This document shows, in pieces, positions 1 through 8,816 of a stretch of DNA of 41,354 nucleotides (position 1 is its first letter; every line of letters starts with the position of its first letter). The notes beneath the pieces were generated by a model, which was not told the DNA's origin, ran no database searches, and worked only from the letters and a program-made list of their open reading frames with translations. Origin of the DNA: Dicyema japonicum (lineage: Eukaryota; Dicyemida; Rhombozoa; Dicyemidae); NCBI GenBank assembly GCA_011109175.1, contig RDEW01000066.1, positions 67,723 through 109,076 of the forward strand, read 5' to 3'. The translations under genes and the position numbers were made by a program.

Positions 1-1275
1 GGCTTTGTCGGCGACGGCGGTACCGACCCGCTAGCAATGTGGCTCGCAGGCTTCACAGGCCTCGCCACCCAAGCGGACTTGAGAGGTTTGGCCTGCTTTG
101 CCTGTTTGCCAGGTTGTGGCGCGGGGGCCGCGACGCTAAGGGCGCGGTGGCTTGCAGGCTTCACAGACCTCGCCACCCAAGCGGACTTGGGAGGTTTGGC
201 CTGCTTTGCCTGTTTGCCAGGTTGTGGTGCGGGGGCCGCGACGCTAAGGGCGCGGTGGCTTGCAGGCTTCACAGACCTCGCCACCCAAGCGGACTTGGGA
301 GGTTTGGCCTGCTTTGCCTGTTTGCCAGGTTGTGGCGCGGGGGCCGCGACGCTAGGGGCGCGACTTACCTTCGGGATTACATCCCCACCAACCTGACGGG
401 TTGCCTCCTTGAACTTACGGCAACCCTTGAAGTTGGCAGTGTGTCCTAACTTACCACAGTTCACACACTGCCTCACCATAGATGGTGAGGGGCATGCCTT
501 GCGACCATGCTCCCCACCGCAGATTAGGCACTTCGCCTTCTCCGGACACTTCGTGCTTATGTGTCCGAACCCCTGACACCGAAAGCATTGGGTGGCTTTC
601 GGGCGGGCCGGACAGCACGAAGCCTCACGTAGCCGACCCTTGTACCTAGAAGAACAAGGCGCTCGGCTTCGGCGGGAGATCCCAGGGTAACCTCCACCAC
701 TTCAAGAGGGCGGTTACCCTGCTTGAAGCGTGCAATGGCAGAGGCACTGGGGTACTCCCGCTGTAGGTGGCCTAAAAGGTCATTATCCTCGAAGTCCCGG
801 GGGACCCCGAGGAGCAGGACTCTTACCTGCCTTACCTTGCGTTCAGTCCTGACAAGCCGATGCATGCCAGGACCGAACGGGCTGGACTTTTCCAGCTCCC
901 CTTTGAAGCTGGAAAAGTCCTCCTCCTTCTCCCACCCAAGCAGGAATTGGGTGGGCTCCCTCTTCAGGACTCTATACCGCCTAGATGGCTGTATCGAGTC
1001 CAGAGTTCCTAAAATTTTTACGACTGAGGCCTTTCCACTTTTGGGAAAGACCTCAAGTCGTGCCACTACGCCGAAGGTAATTCTACCCCCGGCGCGCGCG
1101 GTCTTCTTTGGGTGTGCATCCACCTGCGCAGACGCACACCCAGTGCCTAAATGACGGCTGGCGGCACGTTTGGGTTTCCCCACGGTACGCCAACCGTCCT
1201 CGGAAGCTACCTTTAAGCCGTTTCTGTCTGTTGGGCGATAGAGGTGACATTGTCGTTGAAGCCTGAGTTGTACAT
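1..1275 (-). pseudogene. LINE-A ORF1 (gag-like nucleic-acid-binding protein), frameshifted
   Basis: ORF1 proteins of I/Jockey-type LINEs coat the element RNA in a ribonucleoprotein. Starting from the ATG at 1275, the reading passes a leader shared with copy 2, a central alpha/beta domain (segment with VRVLLLGVPRDF, about 720-860), then three zinc knuckles between 605 and 430: CFRC...H...C, CLIC...H...C and CVNC...H...C. After them comes an Ala/Pro/Lys-rich tail made of 36-residue repeats, open to the window edge. Two single-base frame breaks are visible, near 1228 (one C fewer than copy 2) and near 608 just before the first knuckle, so this copy is probably dead. An alternative is consensus error at short homopolymers. 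Confidence 0.8.
46..357 (-). repeat. 108-bp tandem repeat inside LINE-A ORF1
   Basis: Three near-identical units begin at 46, 154 and 262, exactly 108 bp apart, with a few substitutions between units. In the ORF1 frame on the minus strand each unit is 36 codons rich in Ala, Pro, Lys and Gln, following the third zinc knuckle. The period is a multiple of three and all copies stay open, so the expansion extends the protein tail without breaking it. The repeated Lys suggests a basic RNA-binding tail (inference). Confidence 0.9.
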
Positions 1276-1395
1276 ACCTTGGTCGTACTCGCAGGGATTT
1301 ATTACTGGATTTAGGTTGTTTTGGTTTGCTCGTTTTGGCCTGGATATCTTTTACTTGTTTATAATTTCTTTATGAGAATTAACCACACCAGACAT

Positions 1396-1435
1396 ACGCG
1401 CATGCTTTGCCCATAACGCGCATGCTTTGCCCAAC
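1396..1435. repeat. Two 20-bp tandem units at LINE-A copy 1 5' end
   Basis: The motif cgcgcatgctttgccca occurs twice with a 20-bp period (1396 and 1416) immediately outside the conserved 5' end of LINE-A. It may be the terminal promoter repeat of the element or a duplicated target. Copy 2 shows only the innermost bases of it. Confidence 0.6.
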
Positions 1436-1878
1436 AGTCATGATTGTTAATTTGATTGGAGGTAGGGCTAAAAATCATCGAAAAATTATCACTGTGGATA
1501 TGATTGACTGGACTGAGTATCCTTCAATTTTTTGACTTTTCTGATTCCATACTTCCTGCAGAGATGCAATGAATACATCTCACGATTCGTTATGTCTTTT
1601 GACATAATCGCTGTTGACTATTTTCCACAACGGGCTGCCAATTGACCAACGGTTTTTTTCGTCTCTTTAATTTCTACCGACTCAGATTTTTATTTTTCTA
1701 TAATTTATATATTTTTTACAAATCCATTCCAAATAAAAAAATCAATTTTAATTAAAAAACTAATTTATGTAATGTAATGTAACAAATAAGTGACACAATT
1801 TATGAGTTTCTATAATTCTTTATTTAATGCTTGAATAAAATACAATAAACCACGTTTTTCACAAAAAAGTAATATATG
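1436..1878. other. AT-rich spacer without a recognised gene
   Basis: No coding pattern or element was recognised. It holds the putative 3' UTR of the gene at 1879-2253 (minus), including an AATAAA at 1819-1824. Confidence 0.5.
1819..1824 (-). promoter_or_regulatory. Candidate poly(A) signal AATAAA
   Basis: AATAAA on the minus strand about 55 bp downstream of the stop codon of the small acidic-tail gene (stop 1879-1881). The distance fits a compact 3' UTR. Confidence 0.45.
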
Positions 1879-2253
1879 TTATTGAGTATTCTCACTTTCT
1901 TCAGGATCTTCATTTTCATCATTTTCTTCGGATTCTAGACTTTCTTCAAATTCTTCACTCTCTTCAAGTTCTTCACTTTCTTCATTTTCTTCTGGTCCTT
2001 CACTTTCTTCCTATATATAACATTATATAATATACATTGTTTAGCCCAGTAGAATCTGAATCAGGCGAATACAAAAACCCGAATGTGTCTGTATAGCAAT
2101 CAAATTCTACAAACTAATATAAGTACATCAAATTACATCAAATTCTTCAAAAGATCGTTCAAAAAATGGAGGATTTACTTCCATCATTGCACTCAATAAT
2201 ATATCAATATGTAATTCATAAAGTATTGTCGGAAAAGTCGCCATGAAATTCAT
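1879..2253 (-). CDS. Small acidic-tailed protein, complete in three exons with 23- and 25-nt introns
   Basis: Not recognised. Exons are 2137-2253, 2036-2113 and 1879-2010; introns 2114-2136 (23 nt) and 2011-2035 (25 nt) both begin GT and end AG and both fall between codons. The spliced reading is exactly 108 codons plus TAA. A TAA lies directly before the first ATG (2253), so the start is well delimited; a second in-frame ATG is at 2244. Residues 1-65 are mixed and hydrophobic/aromatic; residues 66-108 are an almost pure Glu/Ser/Asn tail built on repeats of EESE. Without splicing the frame is closed at each intron. It lies 82 bp downstream of, and in the same direction as, the gene at 2336-2575. 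A histone-binding or nucleolar role would suit such a tail but is only a guess. Confidence 0.7.
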
Positions 2254-2335
2254 TTATTATAAAATTCAAATATTTAAAGCATTCCCATAAAACAAAAAAC
2301 AACATTTAATTAAGTTTTAATTTACGTTTTGCATC

Positions 2336-2575
2336 CTAATTATGTCTCCGCTTTGCATATTTTGTAGCCTTTAGATTATCGGCTGATATGGGGCCTGCAA
2401 TTGTGCCTGAAATGTCTCAGTGCTGTCCATCGTTGATTGAATATTCTTTCTGAGTCTAAAGATCTTCTCCGCGTGTCTCTGTAGATCCGGTTTCTCTGGT
2501 AACACTGTCATACTTGCAAAAGATTGAGGATTTGTCACTAAAGAAAGAGTAACAGTTCTTTTTCTCTGTGATGAA
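2336..2575 (-). pseudogene. C-terminal exon(s) of an unrecognised host gene, one frame break
   Basis: Not recognised. After a possible acceptor near 2575 the minus strand reads about 55 open codons with a normal soluble composition (segments TVTLSLVTNPQSF and HAEKIFRLRKNIQ), then, after a one-base shift near 2415, continues as about 28 codons ending KYAKRRHN and TAG at 2336-2338. Both pieces look coding, so a single-base indel (mutation or consensus error) is the simplest reading. The 5' part of the gene is missing: a Tigger relic begins just upstream. The final basic cluster could be a nuclear signal. Confidence 0.4.
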
Positions 2576-2639
2576 CCAGGAAAAAATTAAGACCCCTTGT
2601 TATTGGAAAATAAAATCACCTCTTGTATGAAAAGTTTGC

Positions 2640-3330
2640 TTATATTTAACATAGATTTGGATTGTGAAAAATTCGGTATTTTATATGCGCGTCAAAAAAT
2701 CGTGGATGAACAGAGAAATTTTCAAAATGGCTCTCAAAGATTAACAAAGACTTTCTTTACAAGATAGAAAAATACTTTTAATAATGGATAATGCTACATG
2801 CCATTCTTTATTGGAATAATCAAATGTTAAATTGTTTTTTTCTTCGAAAACACAACACATTTGATTCAACTTTTAGACATAGGGACAATAAATGTTTTAC
2901 AGTACACTACATAAACTTCTGCTGGACTTTATGGTCAAAATGGAAAAAAGACACAACAATTAATCCTAAATCTTTGAAAAATATAGATATGCGACACATT
3001 ATAGTACTTGTTAAAAAGCGTGGATGGAAGTTAAAGAAATAACAATAATTTATTGTGGAAGAAATTGAGGAAAATAGAGAAGAATTAATTGAGAAGACAA
3101 AAAATTGCTGGGAAAAGTCCTGAAAGAAATAATAAATGAAGCAATATTTGAAGATAATGAAGATCTAGTCAAGAGTCGTGAGTTTTTATAATGAATTGAC
3201 ACAGAAAACAAAACGACGAATATCAGAAACGTATGAAATGATGGATAAGTTAGAAAAATATCGCACAAAATACATCTTTGGGACACTCCAAAAAATATTA
3301 TGAATTTAGATTTCAACTGGAAAAGATTTT
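2640..3330 (+). mobile_element. Tigger/pogo transposase relic
   Basis: Broken plus-strand reading with the hallmarks of the pogo/Tigger DDE domain: SWMNREIFK, then DRKILLIMDNATCH (second catalytic Asp in MDN), then SNVKLFFLRKHNTFDSTFRH matching the family pattern of strand plus PxNTT and a terminal helix, and NIDMRHIIVLVK. Several stops and shifts interrupt it. Inverted ends were not found. It lies between two host-gene fragments of opposite strand. Confidence 0.7.
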
Positions 3331-3554
3331 AAAAATAATTTAAGTTGAATCAATAGTTATAACCAGACCCGGTTTGGAAGGCATACCCGCTTTTTGAGAC
3401 ACTTTGATGCCCCACTTTGGGGTTAGACTATATATGGAATATTTATTGTTGATTATATAAATTATGTTGTTTTTGTTTATTCAAATTTAATAAAATAAAA
3501 TATTTGAAATAATTTGTTGTTGATTGATGTGGGGTGTACTAATTCCTAATATAG
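3331..3554. other. Spacer upstream of the HSDL2 exon
   Basis: AT-rich; no gene seen. Its last 26 bases (3529-3554) fit a GT-AG intron with a CTAAT branch-like motif. Confidence 0.4.
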
Positions 3555-3715
3555 GTCTCTAGTTGGCAAGACTATCTTTATAACAGGAGCAAGTCGTGGA
3601 ATAGGCAAAGCAATAGCACTAAAACTAGCCAAAAACGGTGCAAATGTCTCAATTGGGTCAAAAACCGTAAATCCACATCCAGTCTACAGCACTATTTACT
3701 CGACAGTAGAGAAAG
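3555..3715 (+). CDS. HSDL2: Exon of a hydroxysteroid dehydrogenase-like protein 2 (HSDL2) gene
   Basis: HSDL2 is a peroxisomal/mitochondrial short-chain dehydrogenase/reductase. The 161-bp exon encodes the N-terminal Rossmann strand and cofactor loop: GKTIFITGASRGIGKAIAL (TGxxxGIG motif), then GANV, then KTVNPHP and TIYSTVE, which match HSDL2 specifically (its KTAQPHP...TIYTAAEE region) rather than generic SDRs. It has an acceptor AG at 3553-3554 and a donor GTAAG at 3716. The exon begins with the third base of a codon. Directly behind the donor lies LINE-A copy 2, and no further HSDL2 exon was found after it, so the gene here is interrupted or truncated. A 26-nt intron before it would leave AT at the end of the previous exon, giving a split ATG, MSLVGKT; that start is speculative. 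Confidence 0.75.
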
Positions 3716-3736
3716 TAAGAAATTATAAAACAAGTA

Positions 3737-6669
3737 AAAGCGTTATGTCTAGTGTGGTTAATTCTCATAAAGAATTATAAAACAGTAAAAGATATCCAGG
3801 CCAAACGAGCAAACCAAAACAACCAAAATCCAGCAATAAATCCCAGCGAGTACGACCAAGGTGTGTACAACTCAGGCTACAAACGACTATGTCACCTCTA
3901 TCGCCCCAACAAACCGAAACGGCTTAAAGGTAGCTTCCGAGGACGGTTGCGTACCGTGGGGAAACCCAAACAAAGGAGATGCGGTTCGGAGGATGTTGGC
4001 CACCACTAGTGCGGACATCCTGGTGGTCAACGAAACGAAGATAAAGCAGGGTCCGTACGTGGTTGATGGCTACAACTGCTGTCACATACCCTGGAAACAG
4101 GGGTCAATATGTGGCACGGGAACTAGCCTCTTCTACAAGCCGTACCTTGCTCTGCAGAGCTCAGGTTCATGTTCTTGTAGCCTATGTGAATTCCTCCAAG
4201 TGAGGATTCGCATAGGTAATTTAACATTTTACCTAGGTGCGATGTATTCGAAGAACTTTACGGCGTGTTCTTGGCACGTACGGGAGTTCTTTGGAAAGCA
4301 TCCGAAGGCGATGGTCGTTGGGGACCTGAATGCCAAGCACCAAGAGCTCGGTTTCAGGGTAACCAACGCGCATGGTTTGGCTTTGAAGTCGCTGGTTGAA
4401 GACCTCGGGTTGGAAATCAGATCTTCAAGCGAGCCAAACCATGTCGATTCGCGGGAGGACAAGACTGGCTAGGGCTTGCTCTGGTCAGCCCCGGATGCTA
4501 AATTGGTTTAGTAAAACAATTCTATTGCCCGATATTGGGAGCGATCATCTGCCTCTATTGCACGAACTCCGTGAGCCAGTTCCTCAAAGGGCCCCGGGAT
4601 ACTTTGACCTCCGGTCGGGTTCCTGGGCCAACCTGGAGAGGTTCATGGCCAGCAGGTTGCCCTCACTCCTGGTGGGGAATACCTGCGCCAACATACGAGA
4701 GTTGGAGGCGCTAGATAATGGAATCAATGCTGCCCTGTCTGATTATATGCGAGATAATTTCAAACAGAACCCAGTACAGGGTCAGGCACATTCCACGCTC
4801 CCGTACCGGGTGCTAAATAAAATTAGGTTCAAGCGCCGGCTGTCCAGACTGCGGGACAAATGCGTCTACCAGGAGAACCGTGTCTGGTTCCGCGGCTGGA
4901 TTAGCCGGCTCCAGAGGGAGATTCGGAGCGAAATCCGTGAACACGAAAGTTCACGGTGGGTGCGGGCCTGCAAAAGAGTGGACCCGCGCTTTCCGGACTT
5001 CTGGAAACAATTGAAGAGCCTGTCGGGGAGAGGGCAGGTAAAGTCAGTGCGCCTTAAGCGCTCTGATGGAACCCTCGCCTCGGACCCGGTTGAGGTGGCT
5101 GATATATTTTCAACCCACCTCAACGACATCTCGGGAACTGACGGAAGTCAGTTCGTAGAGGCGTCGTCTTTTGATACTATCCAGCAGATATTGTCGTGGG
5201 ACAAGCGCTGCCAGCTGGACATATCAAGGGACGATGCAGGTGAAGTTTCCGAAAGGGAGATCCTGGCAGCGATCTCCCGAGGTAAGAACACGGCGGCGGG
5301 GCTAGATCGGATCCCTATGTCCATCTTTAAAAAGGCCCCGCCGTTGTTGATCAAGGCCTTACAGGTTTTGTTTAGCGGGAGCTTGCGACTTGGGATGATT
5401 CCTTCCAGGTGGAAAGTGGCTGAGGTAATCCTCATTGGAAAACCCGGGAAGCCTCATGATGTCCCTGGGGGATATAGGCCCATTTCCTTGCTTCCCGCTG
5501 TATGTAAAATCCTAGAAAGGATCATGCACCGAAGGCTCCAGGAGGAGCTGATGGTGGCGGATGCCCTCCCTGAGTTCCAATGGGGCTTCAGGGAGGGTCG
5601 TTCATGCGGCGACTGCTTGTGGAAGGTGTCTTCCGAAATGAAGAACGCCCTTCAGAAAAAGGAGTGTGGTATGTTAGTTAGTCTTGACATAGAAAAGGCC
5701 TTCGACTCGGTGTGGCACGACGGCCATGCGGAGTTCCCTCGTCACGTGTGGGGTTTCTCCGTGTCTAAGGCGCTGGCTGTCGGGGTTCCTCGAATCTCGT
5801 GGTCAGGTCGTGCGGCACCAGGGGGTCTTTTCTAAAGTCGCAACAGTCCTTCGCGGGGTCCCTCAGGGCTCTGTACTAAGTCCCACACTCTTCAATGTGT
5901 TTATGGCCTCTGCGCCTATGCCAGCCAATGCTCGTACTGAAATGGTGATCTATGCAGACGACATTATCCTCTGGGATCAGTCGATGAAACCCGAGTGTGC
6001 GTGTCGTAGGCTACAGGTTGCTGTGGATGGACTTGTAAACTGGTGTGGGAGTAGGGGTCTAAAGATGTGTGCGGACAAGTGCAGTGTCCTTAAAGTCTGT
6101 AAAAAGACGAGGGGTTACACTAATTTTATCCCTAGGTTATCGCTGAGCGGGCCAGCAATCGCTGTAGTTGATCGGATGACTTACTTGGGCGTGCTCTTCA
6201 AGCAGTCCGGTAAGTTTGATGATCACATTGCACGTACTAAAATGCGTGCAATGCAGCGATTAGGCGCGTTGCGTGCTTTCCACTTGAGGAGAGGTGCCTG
6301 GTTCCGCGTTTTTAACGCCATGGTGTTACCCGTATTGACCTACGGCGTCCATGCTTGGCACTTCTGCGAGGACAGGGAGAAGTACGTTGACGCGCTTAAG
6401 AAAGTCCGAAGACGAGCCATCCGGCTAGCCTATGGCTTAGGATGGCGTGAGGAGCTCTCCAACGCCCAGGAATTGTCCCTCAAAGGCCTCCCTGAGGTCC
6501 TAGAGAAGATAATGACTGGGTGGCAGGTAAGACGGTAAGTCATAACCTGTGGTTGTGTAGAGAGGCGAGCGTGTGTGCTGGACCGAAAAGGCAGGAATGC
6601 CGAAGGTCATATGTTTCCTCATAACAGCCTCTCTAATTTTTAAAATAAAAATTTTTGTTGTTGTTGTTC
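3737..6669 (+). mobile_element. LINE-A copy 2, lacking most of ORF1
   Basis: Non-LTR retrotransposon with the same 5' UTR as copy 1 (3737-3970), then an abrupt switch near 3971 from the ORF1 start into the ORF2 endonuclease, so nearly all ORF1, including the knuckles, is deleted. ORF2 ends at 6538; the 3' UTR runs to a short TTG repeat at 6656-6668, the likely terminal microsatellite tail. It sits in the intron following the HSDL2 exon. GC content contrasts sharply with the AT-rich flanks. Confidence 0.85.
3861..6538 (+). pseudogene. LINE-A ORF2: APE endonuclease plus reverse transcriptase, frameshifted
   Basis: ORF2 nicks target DNA and copies the element RNA. 3861-4472 is a 203-codon frame: a short ORF1-derived leader joined to the APE-type endonuclease (ADILVVNETKIKQG, VVGDLNAKH). 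A shift near 4440 leads into 4396-5835, which continues with SDHLPL (endonuclease His) and then the RT: KNTAAGLDRIP, WKVAEVILIGKPGK, YRPISLLP, SLDIEKAFDSVWHDG. A second shift near 5740 leads into 5726-6538 with LRGVPQGSVLSPTLF, the catalytic YADD (VIYADDIIL), MTYLGVLF and a C-terminal helical region ending WQVRR. All three catalytic blocks are readable, but the two shifts make it inactive as written. Confidence 0.85.
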
Positions 6670-6932
6670 AACCCTATAAAGCAGCCTTATTTTCGGGGTC
6701 TTTTCCTTGAGGATTTTAACATCTCTCTAATTGTTTCTATTTGAAACAAGAATGAGTGTTTGTTAATGTTTCATGTGATAAATCAGGTCTCATCAGCCCG
6801 GACACATACAAACCCGGACACTATGACATACGACAGTTAATAATCAATTGAAAATCCAGTTAAGTATTTATATTTTTTCTCATACATTTTTGTTGATTTT
6901 CTTGTTTTTATCCGTGTATTAAAACTATTACA
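6670..6932. other. AT-rich spacer, 3' flank of the 9-exon gene
   Basis: No gene or element recognised; likely contains the 3' UTR of the minus-strand gene ending at 6933. Confidence 0.4.
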
Positions 6933-8030
6933 TTAAAATGGAATACTCTTTGTGAAAATGACAATAAAAAGTGCTGCAAAAGTTGTTATTGTCAAAATAT
7001 ATATACAAATCTACAATTCATCAATCAAACGAACATTTTATTTCTATTTTATTTTTTTTCTTTGTACTTTCATCCAATCTAGTTCAGTTTTTTCTAGGAG
7101 ACTAATATTTTGTTTCCATTCTATCCAATCTGACTCGATTTTGTATAAATGGGTTTTATTATCTTTGTTTTCTGGAAGATAGTTTCCAGTTCTTTTAATG
7201 GATTTATTTACATAATAATATTCCGTAGGTCCGTATACTAGTTCGAATTCCAAGGTTACTAATAATTTGTTCAAATTTAAATTCCGCGATTCCATCGAAG
7301 CAGTATCTAAAAATGAAATTTAAAAACTATGCAACTGTTTTCGATATTTTCACAAAGTGTGTAGTTATCGATATTAATAAAAATACGAGCCAAAGTAAAT
7401 TCATTAATTTTTGTTTTCACGTGGAAATTGAGAAAATTGTTTTGATGGTAGGTTATTTCGAGCCCTTTAAGAACGTACGGAAAAACTATTTTAATCTTGT
7501 ATAAAATACCAAAATAAAAGCATCGCCATCTGAAAATAGCCAATAGGCGAACGAAAAATCATTAACCTCTTCTAAATCGACCGTTTTGTTGGGAAAAGTA
7601 TATCCAAAATCAAGTTCATTTCTCATCTTTAAATTATAAATTCAAAATATCAACCATCAATATTAGACTCTCGATTGAATGTCCATAAAGTTTTCTTTCA
7701 AAGCAAGCCTTCTTGTTTCCATTTTCTTGAATATAATATTTTGCATGTGGAAAATCTATATTATATTCTTAAAATTTCAAACCATTGTAGAAAATGTGAT
7801 ATTCTTTATATCCACAAAACCTTGTTGCAAATTTATAGAGATTGGCATTTAGTTCTTTATATACTTCTAAAAATAATATTTCATTTAAAAATTCTTACCA
7901 GTTAAATTAAAGCAATTCGGGTCATAAGTAATCGTTTGATTCTCCCAAAACATTAAATCTAACGAACCTCATTATTAAATTTACCTTTGTGCATAGCTGT
8001 AGTTGAAAACAGTAAGAGTGAAACCAACAT
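6933..8030 (-). CDS. Single-pass membrane glycoprotein, complete nine-exon gene with mini-introns
   Basis: Not recognised as a named family. Exons (minus): 7985-8030, 7899-7958, 7783-7866, 7655-7755, 7553-7626, 7510-7529, 7336-7485, 7068-7306, 6933-7010. Introns are 26, 32, 27, 28, 23, 24, 29 and 57 nt, all GT-AG. Splicing gives one uninterrupted frame of 283 codons plus TAA, while most introns carry stops. It begins with a signal peptide (MLVSLLLFSTTAMHK), continues as an ectodomain with Cys residues and seven N-glycosylation sequons (NQT, NLT, NKT, NYT, NNT, NKT, NIS) and ends with one hydrophobic helix (YILTITTFAALFIVIF) and a 7-residue tail. The predicted product is a type I surface or ER membrane protein. 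Weak points: the 24-nt intron 7486-7509 keeps frame if retained, and the last intron (7011-7067) could be placed differently. The start ATG at 8030 has the only signal peptide in frame. Confidence 0.75.
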
Positions 8031-8400
8031 TTTAAAAATCACTAGATAGACATTTTATAAGCACCTTGTTCCTTCCAAAACTCGCAAAACACTAATTTTA
8101 GATATTATTGATTTATTTATTTTTTAATATTTTTTATTTACAATATTTATGAACTATACGAAATCAGTATTATGGAATTTATATAATGCTATCCGATAAC
8201 AAGATTTTGTCCACACAATCTAACAACACAATTTCGCTTATCAAAGTGAGGATCACTTACAAAATTGTCTTAAGCAGGTCGAAGTGGAACAGTTCACAAA
8301 TACGACTTGCTGGCAAATGAGCTGAGTTGACCTAAAACCAAAAATTGAGTTCATAAAAGTTTACTAGTTTTTTTAGAGGCAATATTATTTAAAGAAGAAA
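8031..8400. other. AT-rich spacer
   Basis: Upstream region of the 9-exon gene; no further feature supported. Confidence 0.4.
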
Positions 8401-8401
8401 G

Positions 8402-8700
8402 TTATATGCCAGCGGCAAGGACGCAGTGTGCGTTGCGCGAACGATGGCAAGGCCGATTCGCTGGCGAACCAGAGATCCTTAAGCCTCCACCTAATCGACA
8501 GCCCGACCTCGTTAAGAAACGCATGAGTCTCCTTTCCCGCGGCTCTTGCGGCTCCAGGGGAATTGGTATAATACGATAGCGGTCCACAAGGGCTGAATAC
8601 TTTTGCAATTTCATCTTTTTGGAGTGGTTTGCAGCCGAACGAGGGTTCGCAGCGAAGAAACGATCCTCGACTTTGAGAACGTTTGATTAGTTTACTAGTT
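8402..8700 (-). mobile_element. LINE-B C-terminal (RPDG/VWD-type) domain fragment
   Basis: A GC-rich island whose minus strand reads AANHSKKMKLQKYSALVDRY followed by RIIPI and, in a shifted frame, LAIVRA-like text. This matches the C-terminal block seen again at 19705-20110 and 22670-23780 (pattern KYS...Y.F.P...ET.G..G...IG..I...R...RGN). That block follows the reverse transcriptase in a LINE-like family common in aquatic invertebrates. It is broken by shifts and short. Confidence 0.55.
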
Positions 8701-8816
8701 TGATTTGAGTTTGAGTTTGATTCAAAAAAACGAAAGTTGACTAAAGTGTAGACTTAAGCAAAGGCAATAATTTTTTTTATAAAGAATCATATAATATTTC
8801 ACGTTTTCCTTTTATA

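Larger units (their letters stand above)
1..1400 (-). mobile_element. LINE-A copy 1: 5' UTR and ORF1 of a zinc-knuckle non-LTR retrotransposon
   Basis: The 5' part of a non-LTR retrotransposon, running off the left edge before ORF2. About 250 bases (1140-1400, minus) are nearly identical to 3737-3970 on the plus strand, which identifies both as the same family and fixes the 5' end near 1400. GC content is clearly higher than in the flanks, as in the other LINE-A copies. The ORF1 with three CCHC knuckles and the APE endonuclease in copy 2 place it in the I/Jockey/R1-like group; I cannot resolve the clade by eye. Confidence 0.85.

Noticed and set aside
37-449. Plus-strand open frames over the 108-bp repeats
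   Set aside because: Shadows of the minus-strand LINE ORF1; the repeat is GC-rich and stop-free in several frames.
4396-5835. Programmed frameshifting between LINE-A ORF2 frames
   Set aside because: The shifts fall inside the endonuclease/linker region and the RT palm, with no slippery site and pseudoknot seen; ordinary decay is simpler.
7675-7905. Plus-strand 76-codon frame
   Set aside because: Antisense to exons 3 and 4 of the nine-exon gene.
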